Part shown: positions 38,572 to 51,600 of the stretch, piece by piece
Layout of the letters: every line of letters starts with the position of its first letter
How positions within the stretch are numbered: position 1 is the stretch's first letter
Assembly: GCA_963281255.1 (NCBI GenBank)
Contig: OY725488.1
Span: 7,413,524-7,477,523 of the forward strand
Direction: 5' to 3'
DNA: 64,000 nt
Source: Aphrocallistes beatrix
Taxonomy: Eukaryota > Porifera > Hexactinellida > Sceptrulophora > Aphrocallistidae
Program-made: the position numbers and the translations under genes
Notes under the pieces: model-generated
Database searches by the model: none
What the model was told of the DNA's origin: nothing
The model's input: only the letters and a program-made list of their open reading frames with translations

Positions 38572-40149
38572 TTAAACACCCGAACTCAGCGCATATGAAG
38601 ATGCATTTACAGTTCCTAGAGGATTCCTGGCTATCACCATGTACTTCGTTAAGGAGGATTTGGAAGGCACCAATTGTGTGAGAATACTCTTGTTCAGTGT
38701 ATTCCCTATCACCAATGTTGAGCTTGGCTTGATCTTCCTCTCATAACTGTATAAATGCAGGGGGTATTTCCTCTCAAACCATGTGAAAGAGACGGGAGGA
38801 AATCCCCTTAAGCTTGCTTCGATCGATATCTGACTATTGCCCTTTATTATGAAGGAATCTCCTATATGTCCCTTTACAAAGCCTCTAACCATATGGAATC
38901 TTCGTGTTGTTAGCAGACTCGGACTCTCACCTAGAATGGTACTTGATTCATCTAGGCCTGCTATGTTCGAAGCCACTGCGAAATAATACCCAAACCCTGC
39001 CTTTGTAGCATTCTGTATTACGAGTCTAGTGGATTTAGATGTCGAGACTATTTGAAAGTTTTCTGAGTTCTGAATTGGCACTCTAATTCCGTTCTTCCAT
39101 TCGGAGAAGAACCAGTTAGTTTTTGATTTTGGAAACCCCGTTCTGTCCCTTGCCTCAATTACTACTCTTTGATTTTTTAGCTGGGTTATGTCTACGTGTT
39201 GTCCTATTCTAATGACGCCAGTCTCATCTTGAGGTATAGACCTACCATGATTCACCACAGGAATCTGAATCCTGTTTATTTCTGTAGATTCTGAGTCTAA
39301 TCCTGCACTGTTAGAGACCTCGACTGTATACTGACCGAATAGTGAATCACTACAATTCTGGATTAAGAGTGTGCTCGAGTTTCCATCTTCGGTTATTTTG
39401 TATGTACTAGATTGTTCGATCAGTCTCCTTCCCCGGTTGTTTGGAGTAAAGTACCATTTCCAGGTGTTAGCCTGATTGTTGTTTTTGTCTTCTGCAATTA
39501 AGCTTATCGAATTCCATGAGCTGAGAATAATGAATGACCCTCCCAGGAATTCGCTATACTTGAGAGAAGTTTTGCTGTATACGATGACATCGCCGTCCGA
39601 CCTTTTTAGTGAAGGAGGATCAACGTTGCCTCCAGGATCACAGTTGGTTTTGAACTCTAAATTGGATGTGGCAGTGGCAAGGATCGACGTACTGAGGGTA
39701 CCTACTTCAATTCTATACTCCCCGCTGTTTGAAACTTGAATGGATCTCAGTTTCAGCGCAATTGGAACAAGACTAGGGCCGTACACGATGAAGATATTCG
39801 AAGAGCCAGGTTCAAAGTTGGAAGCAAGTGGAGCTTCAATTGGGAAGCCGACCGGACTGTTTGGGAAGAGGAATTCTAGTGCTGTATTGTTTTTAAATAT
39901 CTTTATAACTAAAGATTCCCCATCTAAACTCGGGTGGTTTTCATTAATATCGATAAGGATGGTAATATTGGAATCATCTCGAACTTGGAATTGTGCTCCA
40001 AAGAGTTCCACGAATTCCCCTCCTCGGCAGCTTTGTACCTCCTGTGTAGATGTACTGAGTAACTCGTCGACAGCTCTTAATGCTATGCATTTGGCGAAAA
40101 TTACTATGCAACTAATGACTGTTAGCTGCAAATATAGCTTATTATTCAT
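38572..40149 (-). CDS. Secreted protein with Ig-like domains lacking the canonical cysteines
   Basis: The ORF is intronless, 525 aa. An N-terminal signal peptide (about 1-22, LTVISCIVIFAKCIA) is followed by three to four beta-rich modules of about 110-130 residues. Two carry Ig/I-set-like C-terminal halves: STLLIQNCSDSLFGQYTVEV then SNSAGLDSES, and TRLVIQNATKAGFGYYFAVA then SNIAGLDESS. Each shows the L-x-I ... G-x-Y-x-x-x-x-N-x-x-G pattern. The tryptophan of the Ig core is present (TWKWYF, TNWFF, FTWF). Only about three cysteines occur outside the signal, so domain-internal disulfides cannot form in the usual way. There are many N-glycosylation sequons and no C-terminal membrane anchor. Function is unknown; adhesion or recognition is only a guess. 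Confidence 0.75.
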   Translation of the reverse strand: MNNKLYLQLTVISCIVIFAKCIALRAVDELLSTSTQEVQSCRGGEFVELFGAQFQVRDDSNITILIDINENHPSLDGESLVIKIFKNNTALEFLFPNSPVGFPIEAPLASNFEPGSSNIFIVYGPSLVPIALKLRSIQVSNSGEYRIEVGTLSTSILATATSNLEFKTNCDPGGNVDPPSLKRSDGDVIVYSKTSLKYSEFLGGSFIILSSWNSISLIAEDKNNNQANTWKWYFTPNNRGRRLIEQSSTYKITEDGNSSTLLIQNCSDSLFGQYTVEVSNSAGLDSESTEINRIQIPVVNHGRSIPQDETGVIRIGQHVDITQLKNQRVVIEARDRTGFPKSKTNWFFSEWKNGIRVPIQNSENFQIVSTSKSTRLVIQNATKAGFGYYFAVASNIAGLDESSTILGESPSLLTTRRFHMVRGFVKGHIGDSFIIKGNSQISIEASLRGFPPVSFTWFERKYPLHLYSYERKIKPSSTLVIGNTLNKSILTQLVPSKSSLTKYMVIARNPLGTVNASSYALSSGV

Positions 40150-42641
40150 TTTGATTGAATTTTAATGTGAATTTATTCTACTTTTACATTTCAACTTCAA
40201 CTGTGTTACTTATGTACTTTTTCAAAGTTTCAGTTTTCTCAGCGGTTTGATGCTCCACTGAGTGTATGCATAGACAAATTCTGTAGAAATTATACGTTGC
40301 ACAAATGCATTTGTAATTGAACTTTAGCATGCTCACTTTGGATTATTTCAATTGCTGTAAAAAAGTAATTATAATTCTCAACATATTTTCAACTGGACAG
40401 TAATACTTGTAACTATAGCTGTCCAGTAGTTAGGATTTTAGCAAAACTGTGGCTAAAAGAGCTATAGGAGATTTAATAATAATCTTGCTCGTTTAAAAAT
40501 TAAAGTTTCGAAAGGAATAATATTATTTGCACGAACAAACAAATCCTAGCGTTTTGATATTTAAGATTTATACATCAACATTATTTACTTTAATTTAATA
40601 AACCATATTACTAGGGGTCTCTGTTCTATATTAGAGAAATAAAAATAACATCAAATTCTTCTGAAATGTGATTGATCACTTAGCCTTCTTATAGTGCTAC
40701 TGCCCTGATATTAAGAAATGAACAGTTGTAGATAATGTAATATGTCAGGATAGATATTCTCTAAATGCTGAGTTCAATTCTGGACTAATTGAATGCACAA
40801 AACAATATGTAGATGTGACACTCAATTTACAACTGAATATCTCACATATGTTTCACTTGAAAATATCTAGAATTATATTCTTTAATGTTTACTATATTGT
40901 TTTATAATTAAAGAGCATTTCTTTTGATAATACGTACTGAATAATAATTTTAAATGTAATATATATTTAATTCTAAACAATGTATGTATTATCAGTTACT
41001 AGAAATATCTGCCGAATGATACCTTTTCAATACTCAATTAATCGATTATACGTCAAAGTTATGGTACTGTCCACGGTAAGTGGGAATATTCCTACTTGAC
41101 GCAAATATGGTGGAATAATCTTACATTCTGAAAAATTCCTACTTGGCACAGCTATGTTGAAATAGTTGTTTTTGAAATATCCTACTTGCCGCTTGGCAAC
41201 TTTACCTCCCCAAAGTTGTTCAAGTAAGCAATTTATTGTCTTCACTTGTACTTTCAATGCACAACGTAATTATTACAACCACAAAATTGATGCATAATCT
41301 AGGTAGTCCGATTTTAGGTAATTACTTTTGATAATGGCACAAACTTGTTAACGTGTCAACTAGTAATTGTGGTGTAGTGATAATTAATTTCTAGTTCATT
41401 TTGTAGCCATAAATTTTGTGTTAGATTACTTTCCCATTCTAATTTGCCATTCTGTTGATGCGTATATTTTTGGCTATAAGAATAATGCAGCAAGAATTAA
41501 TTTGTGATTCTTAAAATTCTATTTATATATTGTTATACTCATATTAATTAATTCAGTGGTACGAATAGCTTGAATGTATCTGATGCCATCAAGAACTAAC
41601 CTTTCCATATTAGAAGATGTTGTATAGAAGTAATAACACCTGTTAAAGTTATTACCTAGGTTACAAAGCCGTTAATATTTTAGATTTCCTAATTGTTCTT
41701 ATGCCTCTGCACCTGAATCACCACAAAAAGTTGTTGACTTTGTCATTAGTGGTACCAGGGATAACTGAGATCTATTTTATGTACTCTATATCTACAGAAG
41801 GCCTTATGGACTTCAGTTCGTCCGCGGGTGTTGTGAAATCCGCCAGTCCAATTGTATCTAACATTTATATTTTAGAGATTATGTTTTTAATGTATGTTTA
41901 TAGTCGAATTTTCACACTTTTTATCATTATACTGTATTTGAGTATTGTTGAGAGCAAATATTTTGTTGAATCCGATTTTACATTTAGAAAACTAAATTTA
42001 AATACTTGACGAGTTATTTTCTATCGATATATTCATTTTTTTGCACCTGGAGCTGTGATATGTCGACACATTTTAACATTTTGCGATTTTGCGATAGATT
42101 TAACAACTGATTTCTCCCATACGTATGGTGATTAACCTTCTCTTTTACTTTATTCCTTTGCTAATAGCTCCACCTTGTCCTCTGTAGAACATTCCACATA
42201 ATATAATCTCGATCCTGGCATCTTATTTCTACAAACAATGAATAATTGTGAATAATTTATCTCAATCCTAACTCCTAAGTACTATTAATGTCCGTAAGTG
42301 TGAAGATTAAACAATTGCTATGCCCCTAGTTCGTGACTGTTCATTTATGAACAAGTTTCTTAAGATAAAACAATGCATTCCAGACATGTACTAAACTACT
42401 ACCGTCCATAGTGTACGACTTGAACTAGTGTCAGTGGATAGCCTCATCTTTAGTATATCTTTTAATCAATGCTAATCTTGACTATACAATATTGTACACA
42501 TACTTCAACCCTTCTCCTATCTGACACAGATAAAGGTTAAATACGTCTTAGCATTCTCTATATAACACCATACTTTTCTCGCTTCGGACACTCTTGTTGA
42601 GTGGTTGTGAATCTTTTTTCTCTTTTTATTGGTCGCATGAA
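40150..42641. other. 2.5-kb AT-rich intergenic region before ANKS1
   Basis: Only weak ORFs occur. At about 41080-41200 the words CCTACTTGACGC, CCTACTTGGCAC and CCTACTTGCCGC recur three times, a decayed short repeat. An ORF at 41701-42009 has a low-complexity hydrophobic tail and no family features. No tRNA or transposon end is recognised. Confidence 0.4.
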
Positions 42642-45600
42642 ATGGGCAGAGAGGTTGATCTTATTTTGGCTACCCAGAAAGGAAGTATTTCTCTAATTAA
42701 ACGACTTCTCGGAGCCAGTAAGAAAGGGTATGTAAGTTATCCATGATTCTGATTGCTATAATTATAGATTGAATTCGTCATTTGCGATTTATAATAATTA
42801 GAATCTAAATACTCCCATTCTTTGATTTACTGATATTAAGTATACTTTTTGATTGAGATAATATTAAAATTAACATCCACATATGGACAGATCAATTGCA
42901 ATTGTGTATTTCATCCGATCTGATATACGTTATTGAAACTTAGGAATGTTATTTAATTCATTTTAATGTTTATATAATTGATTTTTTCTATCATTACATT
43001 CTGAACCAAATTTCTGCACAAACGTATCTTCATAAAACCTGCAAATATTTGTGATATTTACTAATATGGTAAGCTTGTGCATTGTAGAAATGCTACATAC
43101 AAGGGCAATTACTAGCATCACACGTAGGGGTTACAATCCCGGGATCCCGGTCCATTTTACCTCCGGGATTAGTTTTATAATCCCGATCCCGATATTTCTA
43201 TCCCGGGATCCCGAAACTTTAGTCAATTGAACAATTTCCTTATAATTACCAATCACACTACTTGGAAACAAGATCCTATTTACAATGGTAACTTACAAAT
43301 ACACTATTCAGTGTCAAATAACAACAATACGATTTACAAGTATGTACTGTATTACTATTTGCTAATCTATAAATAGGCTTTCTACAATAATAAATAATCA
43401 AAAATTACGATTATCTCATATTTTTATGGCAGAAAGTACATCCCTTGTTTTCAAAGAGTTTGTCAAGAATTAAATTAAATAATATCTTCCTTCTCTAAAT
43501 TTTCCAAATTAAAATTTAAATAATTTTTGCTGCAAGATACAATCCCGAAAAATCCCGGGATCCCGGGATTGGAATCCCTAATCACACGTAGTTAATTGCA
43601 TGAGAAGTATATTGAATGAGTGGTGTGGATCCTTTGTATGGATGTCATGCCTATATTAGACTCATTTGTTGGATTTTCAAAAAGTGTTGACATTTTAGAG
43701 CATTCCTTATTGCACTTACTGACTCAGTGGTTTAGTTGGATTTGCAAATACATATACATTTCACTTCAAACACTAATTCTGTTGAGGCGATGTATAAGTG
43801 CTGAAATTCAGCTTATTTACAGCTTCGAGAAAGGCTTGCGCCACAAAGGGAGTAGAATTTGGTGGAGGCTAAACATCTTAAAAATATACTGGGACCGATC
43901 TATTATCTATCTAAAAGCTTTGAATATGGAATTACATCTCCAAACATTCCTTTCCTAAAAATTCATGTGCCGCCTATGGCTTACGCCCTATTCATAGGAA
44001 TACGCATTTTTATATACTTGTACCATAGCAGCTACATAAGTGGTGTCTGACCTATTACCCTCGCAGATGTTTACTAACGTCAGTTAATATTTCACTTATA
44101 ATTTCTAGCTTCCACACGCTTCCCTTCTAGTAACATTTAATTTGTCTGTTTATCAAGTGTTGCGGTGCACTTAGATTACGCAGACTTTGATCTTGGAATA
44201 CTTATTAACATCTGCATCTGCAATTATAAATATCTTACCAGGTGATCGTCTGGTCATAAATTGTTTAATTGATTGATTAGTTCATTAATAAGTTGAGTCG
44301 TCATTGAACTCTCTAATTTAATATTTTAAAGACAAACAATGAATAGACTCCGATTCAATTAAATATTCCGCTATTGTTAACATTTCAATAACACTTAAAT
44401 TTCTACAGTTTCTAGGCTGCTGAGTTATTTAGTACTAGTGTAGTGTGTACATTAAAGGTGTTTGTATCAACATTTTACTCAGTTTTTATGATTTAGAGTT
44501 TTTCGGAATAAAGTGAGCCCAAACTACCAGGATTCTCGTGGATATACGCCGCTACATCATGCTATTATGTATGGACAGAGGCAAGTGGTCAACCAGTAAA
44601 ATAACGTTACAAAAATAGAAATTAAACCATTTTCCACTCTTACTGAGTGTAATATAAACAGGCTACGTATATTTGCGATATTGTCTATAATCGTTCCATA
44701 GAAAACACCACAAACTGCAACCTTGTTCACAATAGATTGTTCATTATTGATCACATAATGATGGGAAAAAAACGACTTCTTTATAATGGACTTGAACTTG
44801 TAAACACAGTAGTGTATGGCTTCACACTTCCAAAATTACACAAATACATATAATACAATGATATGTTGTGGTGCTGTTTCTCCTTGAATAGAGCTGATAA
44901 GAGAAGAATGCCTAGCTTGTCCTGGCAGGCAGTTTGTACGAGTATGGTTGACCTGTAAATTACAAGGTTTCTGATTTAATTACAGTATATTCTTCCAATG
45001 TTTACAAGATGACATTTTGAAGAATTTATATTGTTTAAATCATCTCTTCAATGTTATCTATAAATCCATAATTCCATTCCCTTTGTTACATGAGAAGTAC
45101 TCTTTCACACATTTCAAAACATTCCAAGTTCTTCCAGTCAACTTTGACTTTTTAATTTGAAAGAACTTAAGAAGCACTACGGATACGTCTGATGCACTAT
45201 TTTTTAATTACTTATTACTTATCAGAATGTGCTGTAATACTAAGTATGTGGAAAATTTAGATTCTATGTCTACACGACGGGAGCCCTAATCAGGGCCGGT
45301 CCTAGCTAAAATGGCGCCCCTTACGAACGGAATTCTAATTGCCATGATATACCAAAAATATACATTCAAAGCTAAAATGAATTTATCTATGCGTACTTTG
45401 GTCTTGGAGAATTCCAATATAGCGTTTGATAAATCAAGCGATTGACTTATTGAGTTTTCAATTGATAAGTTACCCCTGAATACAGGAGCTATATCTAGTA
45501 CATTGTATCAGGGGTCGCAGAATAAAGGAAGGAAACTCAAAAATGTCTCATTTTTTAGATTGTATCCATAACCAACATTGTATGTTTGGAATCTAAAACC

Positions 45601-48600
45601 GACTTTAATGTTGAACTTGAAAATATGTTTTTCTTCTGATTAATATTATTTAGTGCGTTTTTGTTAGTACCTTTAGTATCCAAATGAGTGACATTCCTCC
45701 CGCAGCTACTAAACGTCATAGAACTGAAGCTCCTGGCCCAGATGATCTGTCCTTAGTTTAACTGTTTATTTTAGTATATGTGACTTTAGTATTATATTGT
45801 TCCTGATTCTTTCACAAAATTTCACTTAATCTCATAGAATTAAAATCACAAATTTCGTAAATATGGACCTATAAATCCTAGCGTCCCCTCTAACGCCGCC
45901 ACTGCATTGTATTAGTGGGTGCTCCATACATATTGTATTAGCTGTAATAATCAAAGCTGGTTGGGCTTAGCGCCCCCCATGGAGTGGCTCCCCGGGTGGT
46001 CGCCCCACTCGCCCCCCCTTAGGGCCGCCCGTGGCCCTAATTAACCGTTGAAGCTTGTCTTTGAATAATTTTGAAATTCGTTTCTGTATAGTATTATATC
46101 GTGAACAAAAAGGAATAATTTATCACAATGTTAAAAAATACAATATAAAATACAATATAAAAAAAATACAATATCAATTTACTTGTAAAAACGCGAATAA
46201 CTTTCTTGATCTCGAATATATTGCATGTTTAATTAACTTGACACTAGTTGTGATGTATTAAGGGATATAGGATCATTCTCCGTATTAATTAATGATCTAA
46301 TTTCACAATATCACCTAAGTAAACGAAATTCCAACTAGTTGTATACTATCCATTGTCTTTAAATAAATTTTAAATTTTCTCATCTTGTATAGAGAAGCAC
46401 TCCTGGTGCTACTTCGTTATGGTGCTGACCCCAGAATATCTGACAGATCAGGTATTGTCCTGCTAATCATAATTTTATTTAGAATTGATGAATTAATTAT
46501 TTATTCTGATTATGCAGGAAATTACCCCCTACACACAGCTTGCCAGCACGGTGACTACGACTCCCTCCAGCTCCTGATAGAGCACAGCCCAATCAAGCCT
46601 GACATAGATCAGCAGGTAGCAATCCAATACTTGCTTGTGCTTGCGCTACAAAAAATTTTGAAGATTATTTCAATGCGAACTGGTCTTCTAATACTTTATT
46701 TAGTTGAGGTATTTTATTAATAGAAATTTTTTAAATTACCCCATCGAATATATTGAGTACAACTAGCAATGAATCGTAAAAAAATTTTAGCTTTTTAATA
46801 ACCCGATTTTTGCATACTGTTTTACCTCAGCAGATTGCCGTATCGCAGGCATTTTATTTGCAGCTACACACAATTTATGTTGTATCTCTACCTCATTCTT
46901 CTTTAGAACGCGAATGATGATACCTCTCTGATTATTACCGCTCAAGAAGGGTTTTATACTCTAGTCGAATTCTTACTCAGGGTGAGTGATGTATTTGAAT
47001 GAATGTTATTTTGTTAAAGTTGCTCTATCTAATATCTCATCTTGGCCTGTACCTGGATGGTTCAACAAGATAACAGGTTTCTCTCGATTTTCCAAGAGTT
47101 TAGTTGCAATTATTCTTCTAGGCTGGAGCTGATCCACATATCACTAATCAGTTGGATCAGAATTGTCTTGAACTGGCGTCTTACTACGGAAGAACAGATG
47201 TGGTATGTTTCCGTATTGATTGATAAGATATTTTAACTAATATAAATGTTCTACCTACCCCTATATCTTCTTTCATTTTATTTGTTAATGTTAAAACATA
47301 CGTATCTACTATAGTAGGCTACGTTACGTTCGATCTTGAACTACAGTAGATTGAGACAAGAAAATACCATTCGCCCACCCAGGACGATCTTTATAACTCG
47401 TATTGAAGCAACAAAACTGTAGTATTGAAACTAACTTCAGTTCCTGTAACTGAGTTCAATATTAAGTAGTATAATGCACGTATATAGTCACAAGGGTTTG
47501 AGACTGACAAATAATGAAGTACGTATTTAAATCGACCAATAAATTCAAATGAAAACTTTCAATTTCACTTAATATTTGCTCGAAATGCATCCAATCCTCA
47601 CCTCATGGAGTTTATCTATGCATTATCTGGATATAATGTACGAATTAGATCGAGCGTTTTTCGTTATCTTGGCAGAATCGTTCAAGACAGAGTTTATTTG
47701 TGAATATGAATCTCTTCCTTCGTGAATATTTCCTTTGTTTTGCTTGTTCTCATCTGAGAGTTGTTCTTAATTCTATAGTACGTACTATATATTCTAATAT
47801 CCAGTTTAACATATCTAAGAGGGCACCAATCATTATGGCTCAGATGAATAGTATTATCCAGTATCTTGCAGACCTCTAATATAGAGGGCGAGATGTCTCT
47901 GTTAATTTATTATAGCTGTGCACTATCTAGTCCAGTTTTCTGTCTACCTTATTTATTCTATTCAATATAACTACTTTCACACTGCACAGGTGTACATATG
48001 TTCCTATTGTACTAGGAGTGATGGCTAATATCAGATCAGCAATCATGAGTTAACTGGTTTTTTAATATTTTCGTGCACGCACACAAGATGATTGGAGTCA
48101 TCCATAAGCCTCAGTTATTAAACTCCATTGAAATTCCACGTGTCTTGGACAAGAAAGTAGAGCCTTTTGTCTGTGAGATGTTATTTAGTAATCTAAAAGA
48201 CCTGGAGGCCCCAATAATTAGCCCCGAATTTCCTGCCTATTGCTCTCCAATCCAGATGACTAGAAACCTGACTTAAACATTATAAATATGATCAACCTTT
48301 GTAAAGAGAACAATTGCGATTACTATGGAATCTGAGGATACAATCATTGGAAAAACCAGGAAATGGCATCAGAAACTATTTTCATTTTGGATTTTTCAGG
48401 AGTTTTTTATTATCAACAAGTTAGCTTGGCCAAGCGCAATCGCCGCCTTCGGAGGTCAAATGATCCCTCTGGTTAGCATGATGTTTGTTGGTCATTTGGG
48501 AAAGGGTATCTATTTAGATGGAGCAGCACTTGCACTCTCATTTGCAAATGTAACCGGTACATCGATTGTGTATGGTTTTAGCGCTGGTATGGATACTCTT

Positions 48601-51600
48601 TGCTCCCAGGCATACGGTGCTAAGAACTTACGTCTTGTGGGTGTGTACTTTCAGCGTGCGATTATTCTCAGTTTGTTAGTTTGTTTTCCTATTTGGGCAG
48701 TATGGCTAAACGCGGAGGAGATTTTAGTTCTGCTTCATCAAGATGTTGGGGTTGCATCGATAGCAGGGAAGTATTTGGTAATTCTTTGCACAGGTAAACC
48801 AGCGGTTGTTATTTTTACCCTTTCTCTGAAATTCCTTCAGACGCAAAACGTGGTAATCCCAACCATTTTCATCACAATATTAGGAAATTTGCTCCACATT
48901 GGTTGTCAATATCTCTTTGTCATATACCTGCATTTAGGTGTAGAAGGTTCTGCGATTTCAGTTTCAATTACCTATTGGTCTCTCGCCATTATGTACATAA
49001 TGTACATCCGTTGCTCATCGCTCTACTACAGCTCCTGGCCGGGCTGTACGCTCGATGCATTTAGGGGATGGCTGCACTATTGTAAGTATGGGATTCCTGG
49101 GATGATTATGATGTGTCTAGAGTGGTGGACCTTCGAGATTGGGTATCTGATCATAGGCGCAACTAGTGTTCACCCAAAGATTGAGATTGGGATATATTCC
49201 ATCATGTTTAATATCAGCAGCCAATTATTCTCGATTCCGATAGGTTTCGCAGTTGCTGCAACTGTTCGTGTAGGGAATCTGTTGGGAGCCAACAATCCTG
49301 AGTTGGCCCAGAAAGTTTCGTACTTGTCTCTATTCATAATCACAGTGATTGGCCTGAATTTTTCTGGAGGCGTATTTCTCTTCAAATCGCACATACCGTT
49401 CATTTTTACTCAGGACGAGTGCATCATAAGTGGGGCCGCTAGCACTCTCTTTATAATCGCCATTTACGAGAACTTCGACGGGTTTCAGTTGATGGCGAGT
49501 GGCATACTAAAGGGCTGCGGTAAACAGAATATCGCCGCTGTCATCAATGTTTTGGCTTACCAGCTGATTGCGATACCTCTTGCTGTGTGTTTGAGCGTTG
49601 TCCTGAAGATGGATACTAAAGGCTATTGGATTGGTATAGCATCTGCGATTTCTATACAGGCTGTCATCTTCTTCTTCCTCGTGATCTGCTTGAATTGGAA
49701 AAAGGTGGCTGTTACTGCTCAAGAGAATGCTAGTTTAACACAGACACAATCGAACAAAGTCCACAGCTCTTACCAGACAATTCCTACTTCTGACCACATC
49801 CGAGATTCAAATTATCCTAAATCCATCCAGGATTGCGAATCTGGCTCACTCCTTGCCTCGACACAGAATTTGATAAGAGCGGGACGAAACAGCATTTGGT
49901 GTCGAGAACTTTTTAAGTTAACTCTGTTTGCACTCTTCATTTCTTCTTTCGCTGTCGGTTTAGCTTTTTATCTCAACAATTCAAACCCAACAAAACTGTT
50001 CGCGCCTGTTCAGTATGACGATGACTCTCTGAATTTGAATCTGACCGGAATATGTCCATACTGAACAGTTTCATTATTCTGGGTGAATGTTGTGGAGGAA
50101 GGTTTAAAACTTTAATGCATGTATTTAGTACTATTTTCGTGATATTATTTTGTTCTTTATCTTTTTTATCATGAAAATTATTGACATTTCAATAACAAAA
50201 ACACTTACAAACTAACAAAGGAAGAGATAAGAAAAGTAATCCTTACTATTAAAACTCGATTAATGTGTATATACGTATATACAGTCGACTCCGCTTAATA
50301 GGGCCACTTTTGGCAGGACCGGAATAGCTCTCACACATAGAAGTTAATACAAAATATTTTCGGTTAATAGGGTTCTCCACTTAATCGGGGCAAAATGTTC
50401 TCTGACCGATGGGGCCTATTAAGCGGAGTCGACTGTATATCCACCGCGCTTCGCTTGCTTGCGCTGCGCGGCTGGCGGATACTGTGTCCGCCGGAGGCGC
50501 CTGGAGTCACATTGATTAATCATAACGGAGATAACATCTCTAAATACGTCTGTCCGACTGTTAGAATCGATATCGCACGAAAAATCACCTGACGAAAATG
50601 TCGACTCATCATGGAATTATGACGTCATTGTCACCTTTTTATACTTAGAAATTTCAGTTTTTCGGGTATAACTCAGCCATTTTAGATGATAGAAGGCTGA
50701 GATTTTGCTAAACACACCAGGATCTGGAATATACGGTGTATTCCACCGAATCCAGGGATTCCAAAGCTAATGCTGAGATTTTAGTAGTTCTTTCTTTTAT
50801 GAATCGAACTCGGTAAATTGTGCCGCTGTCTCGCCCTGGATTCTAGTTCCACTGGCGTCTTGCTGAGCATTTGCTTCTAGTTTGATTTTTCATCGTCATA
50901 CAATCGTCATTCTCCAATAAAATCAAGGTTTCTAGTAAAGGAATTCGAACACTAATTTTGGATCGCAATCACATTTTTTGCGAACGCATACGAGACCTCA
51001 TAGACGTTTCTTTTCACACTTGCAAATAAGCTATCTTGTTATATAGTTTCACTTGTTTATCTCCTTGTGAGGCCGAATCAATAACTTGCAATTGGAACTA
51101 AATTACATTCTTTATTCCATAAAAGGAATTCGTATTAGTTGTGGGTGGTTTCCATGTCTGCACAAGTAAGCCGATAATTCAATTTCAATGCATACTTCGT
51201 ACAAATCAGTGAGCGTATTGCAGAATAGGCTCTCACTCGCTATTCGTATATAAACATACCCAGCCATAGTAGAGATTACTATTCGATAGCGCATACATTT
51301 ATTTTCTCAACTTCTTACCCTCACCAATCTTCGACATGTCTGGATCTTGGAGCAATGGACTTTGCGGATGCTTCGGCGACCTGAAGCTGTGCATCATCAC
51401 CTACTTCTGCCCTTGCATTACCTACATGAACACCGCTAGCAAGGTGCACAATGATGACGGTAAGATCAAGTACTGCATATACAGTATCATCCCCCTCCTC
51501 AACCTGTACTGTTTCTGCAAAACCAGGCAAGCCACCGTGGAACAGAAGGGAATTGACGAGGGCGCCATTGTTTCGCTATTGTTGGTCTGGTTCTGCGGTT

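Noticed and set aside
41701-42009. 102-codon plus-strand ORF with hydrophobic tail
   Set aside because: AT-rich composition gives hydrophobic codons by chance; no signal peptide plus cleavage pattern or domain.
42637-42694. ATG at 42637 as ANKS1 start
   Set aside because: Its frame soon meets a stop; the ATG at 42642 gives the MGREVDLILA start typical of the ANKS/CASKIN family and joins exon 2 in frame.
48073-48276. 67-codon ORF just upstream of the MATE gene
   Set aside because: Begins with GTG, has no recognisable features and is not in frame with MATE; not supported as an exon or leader.
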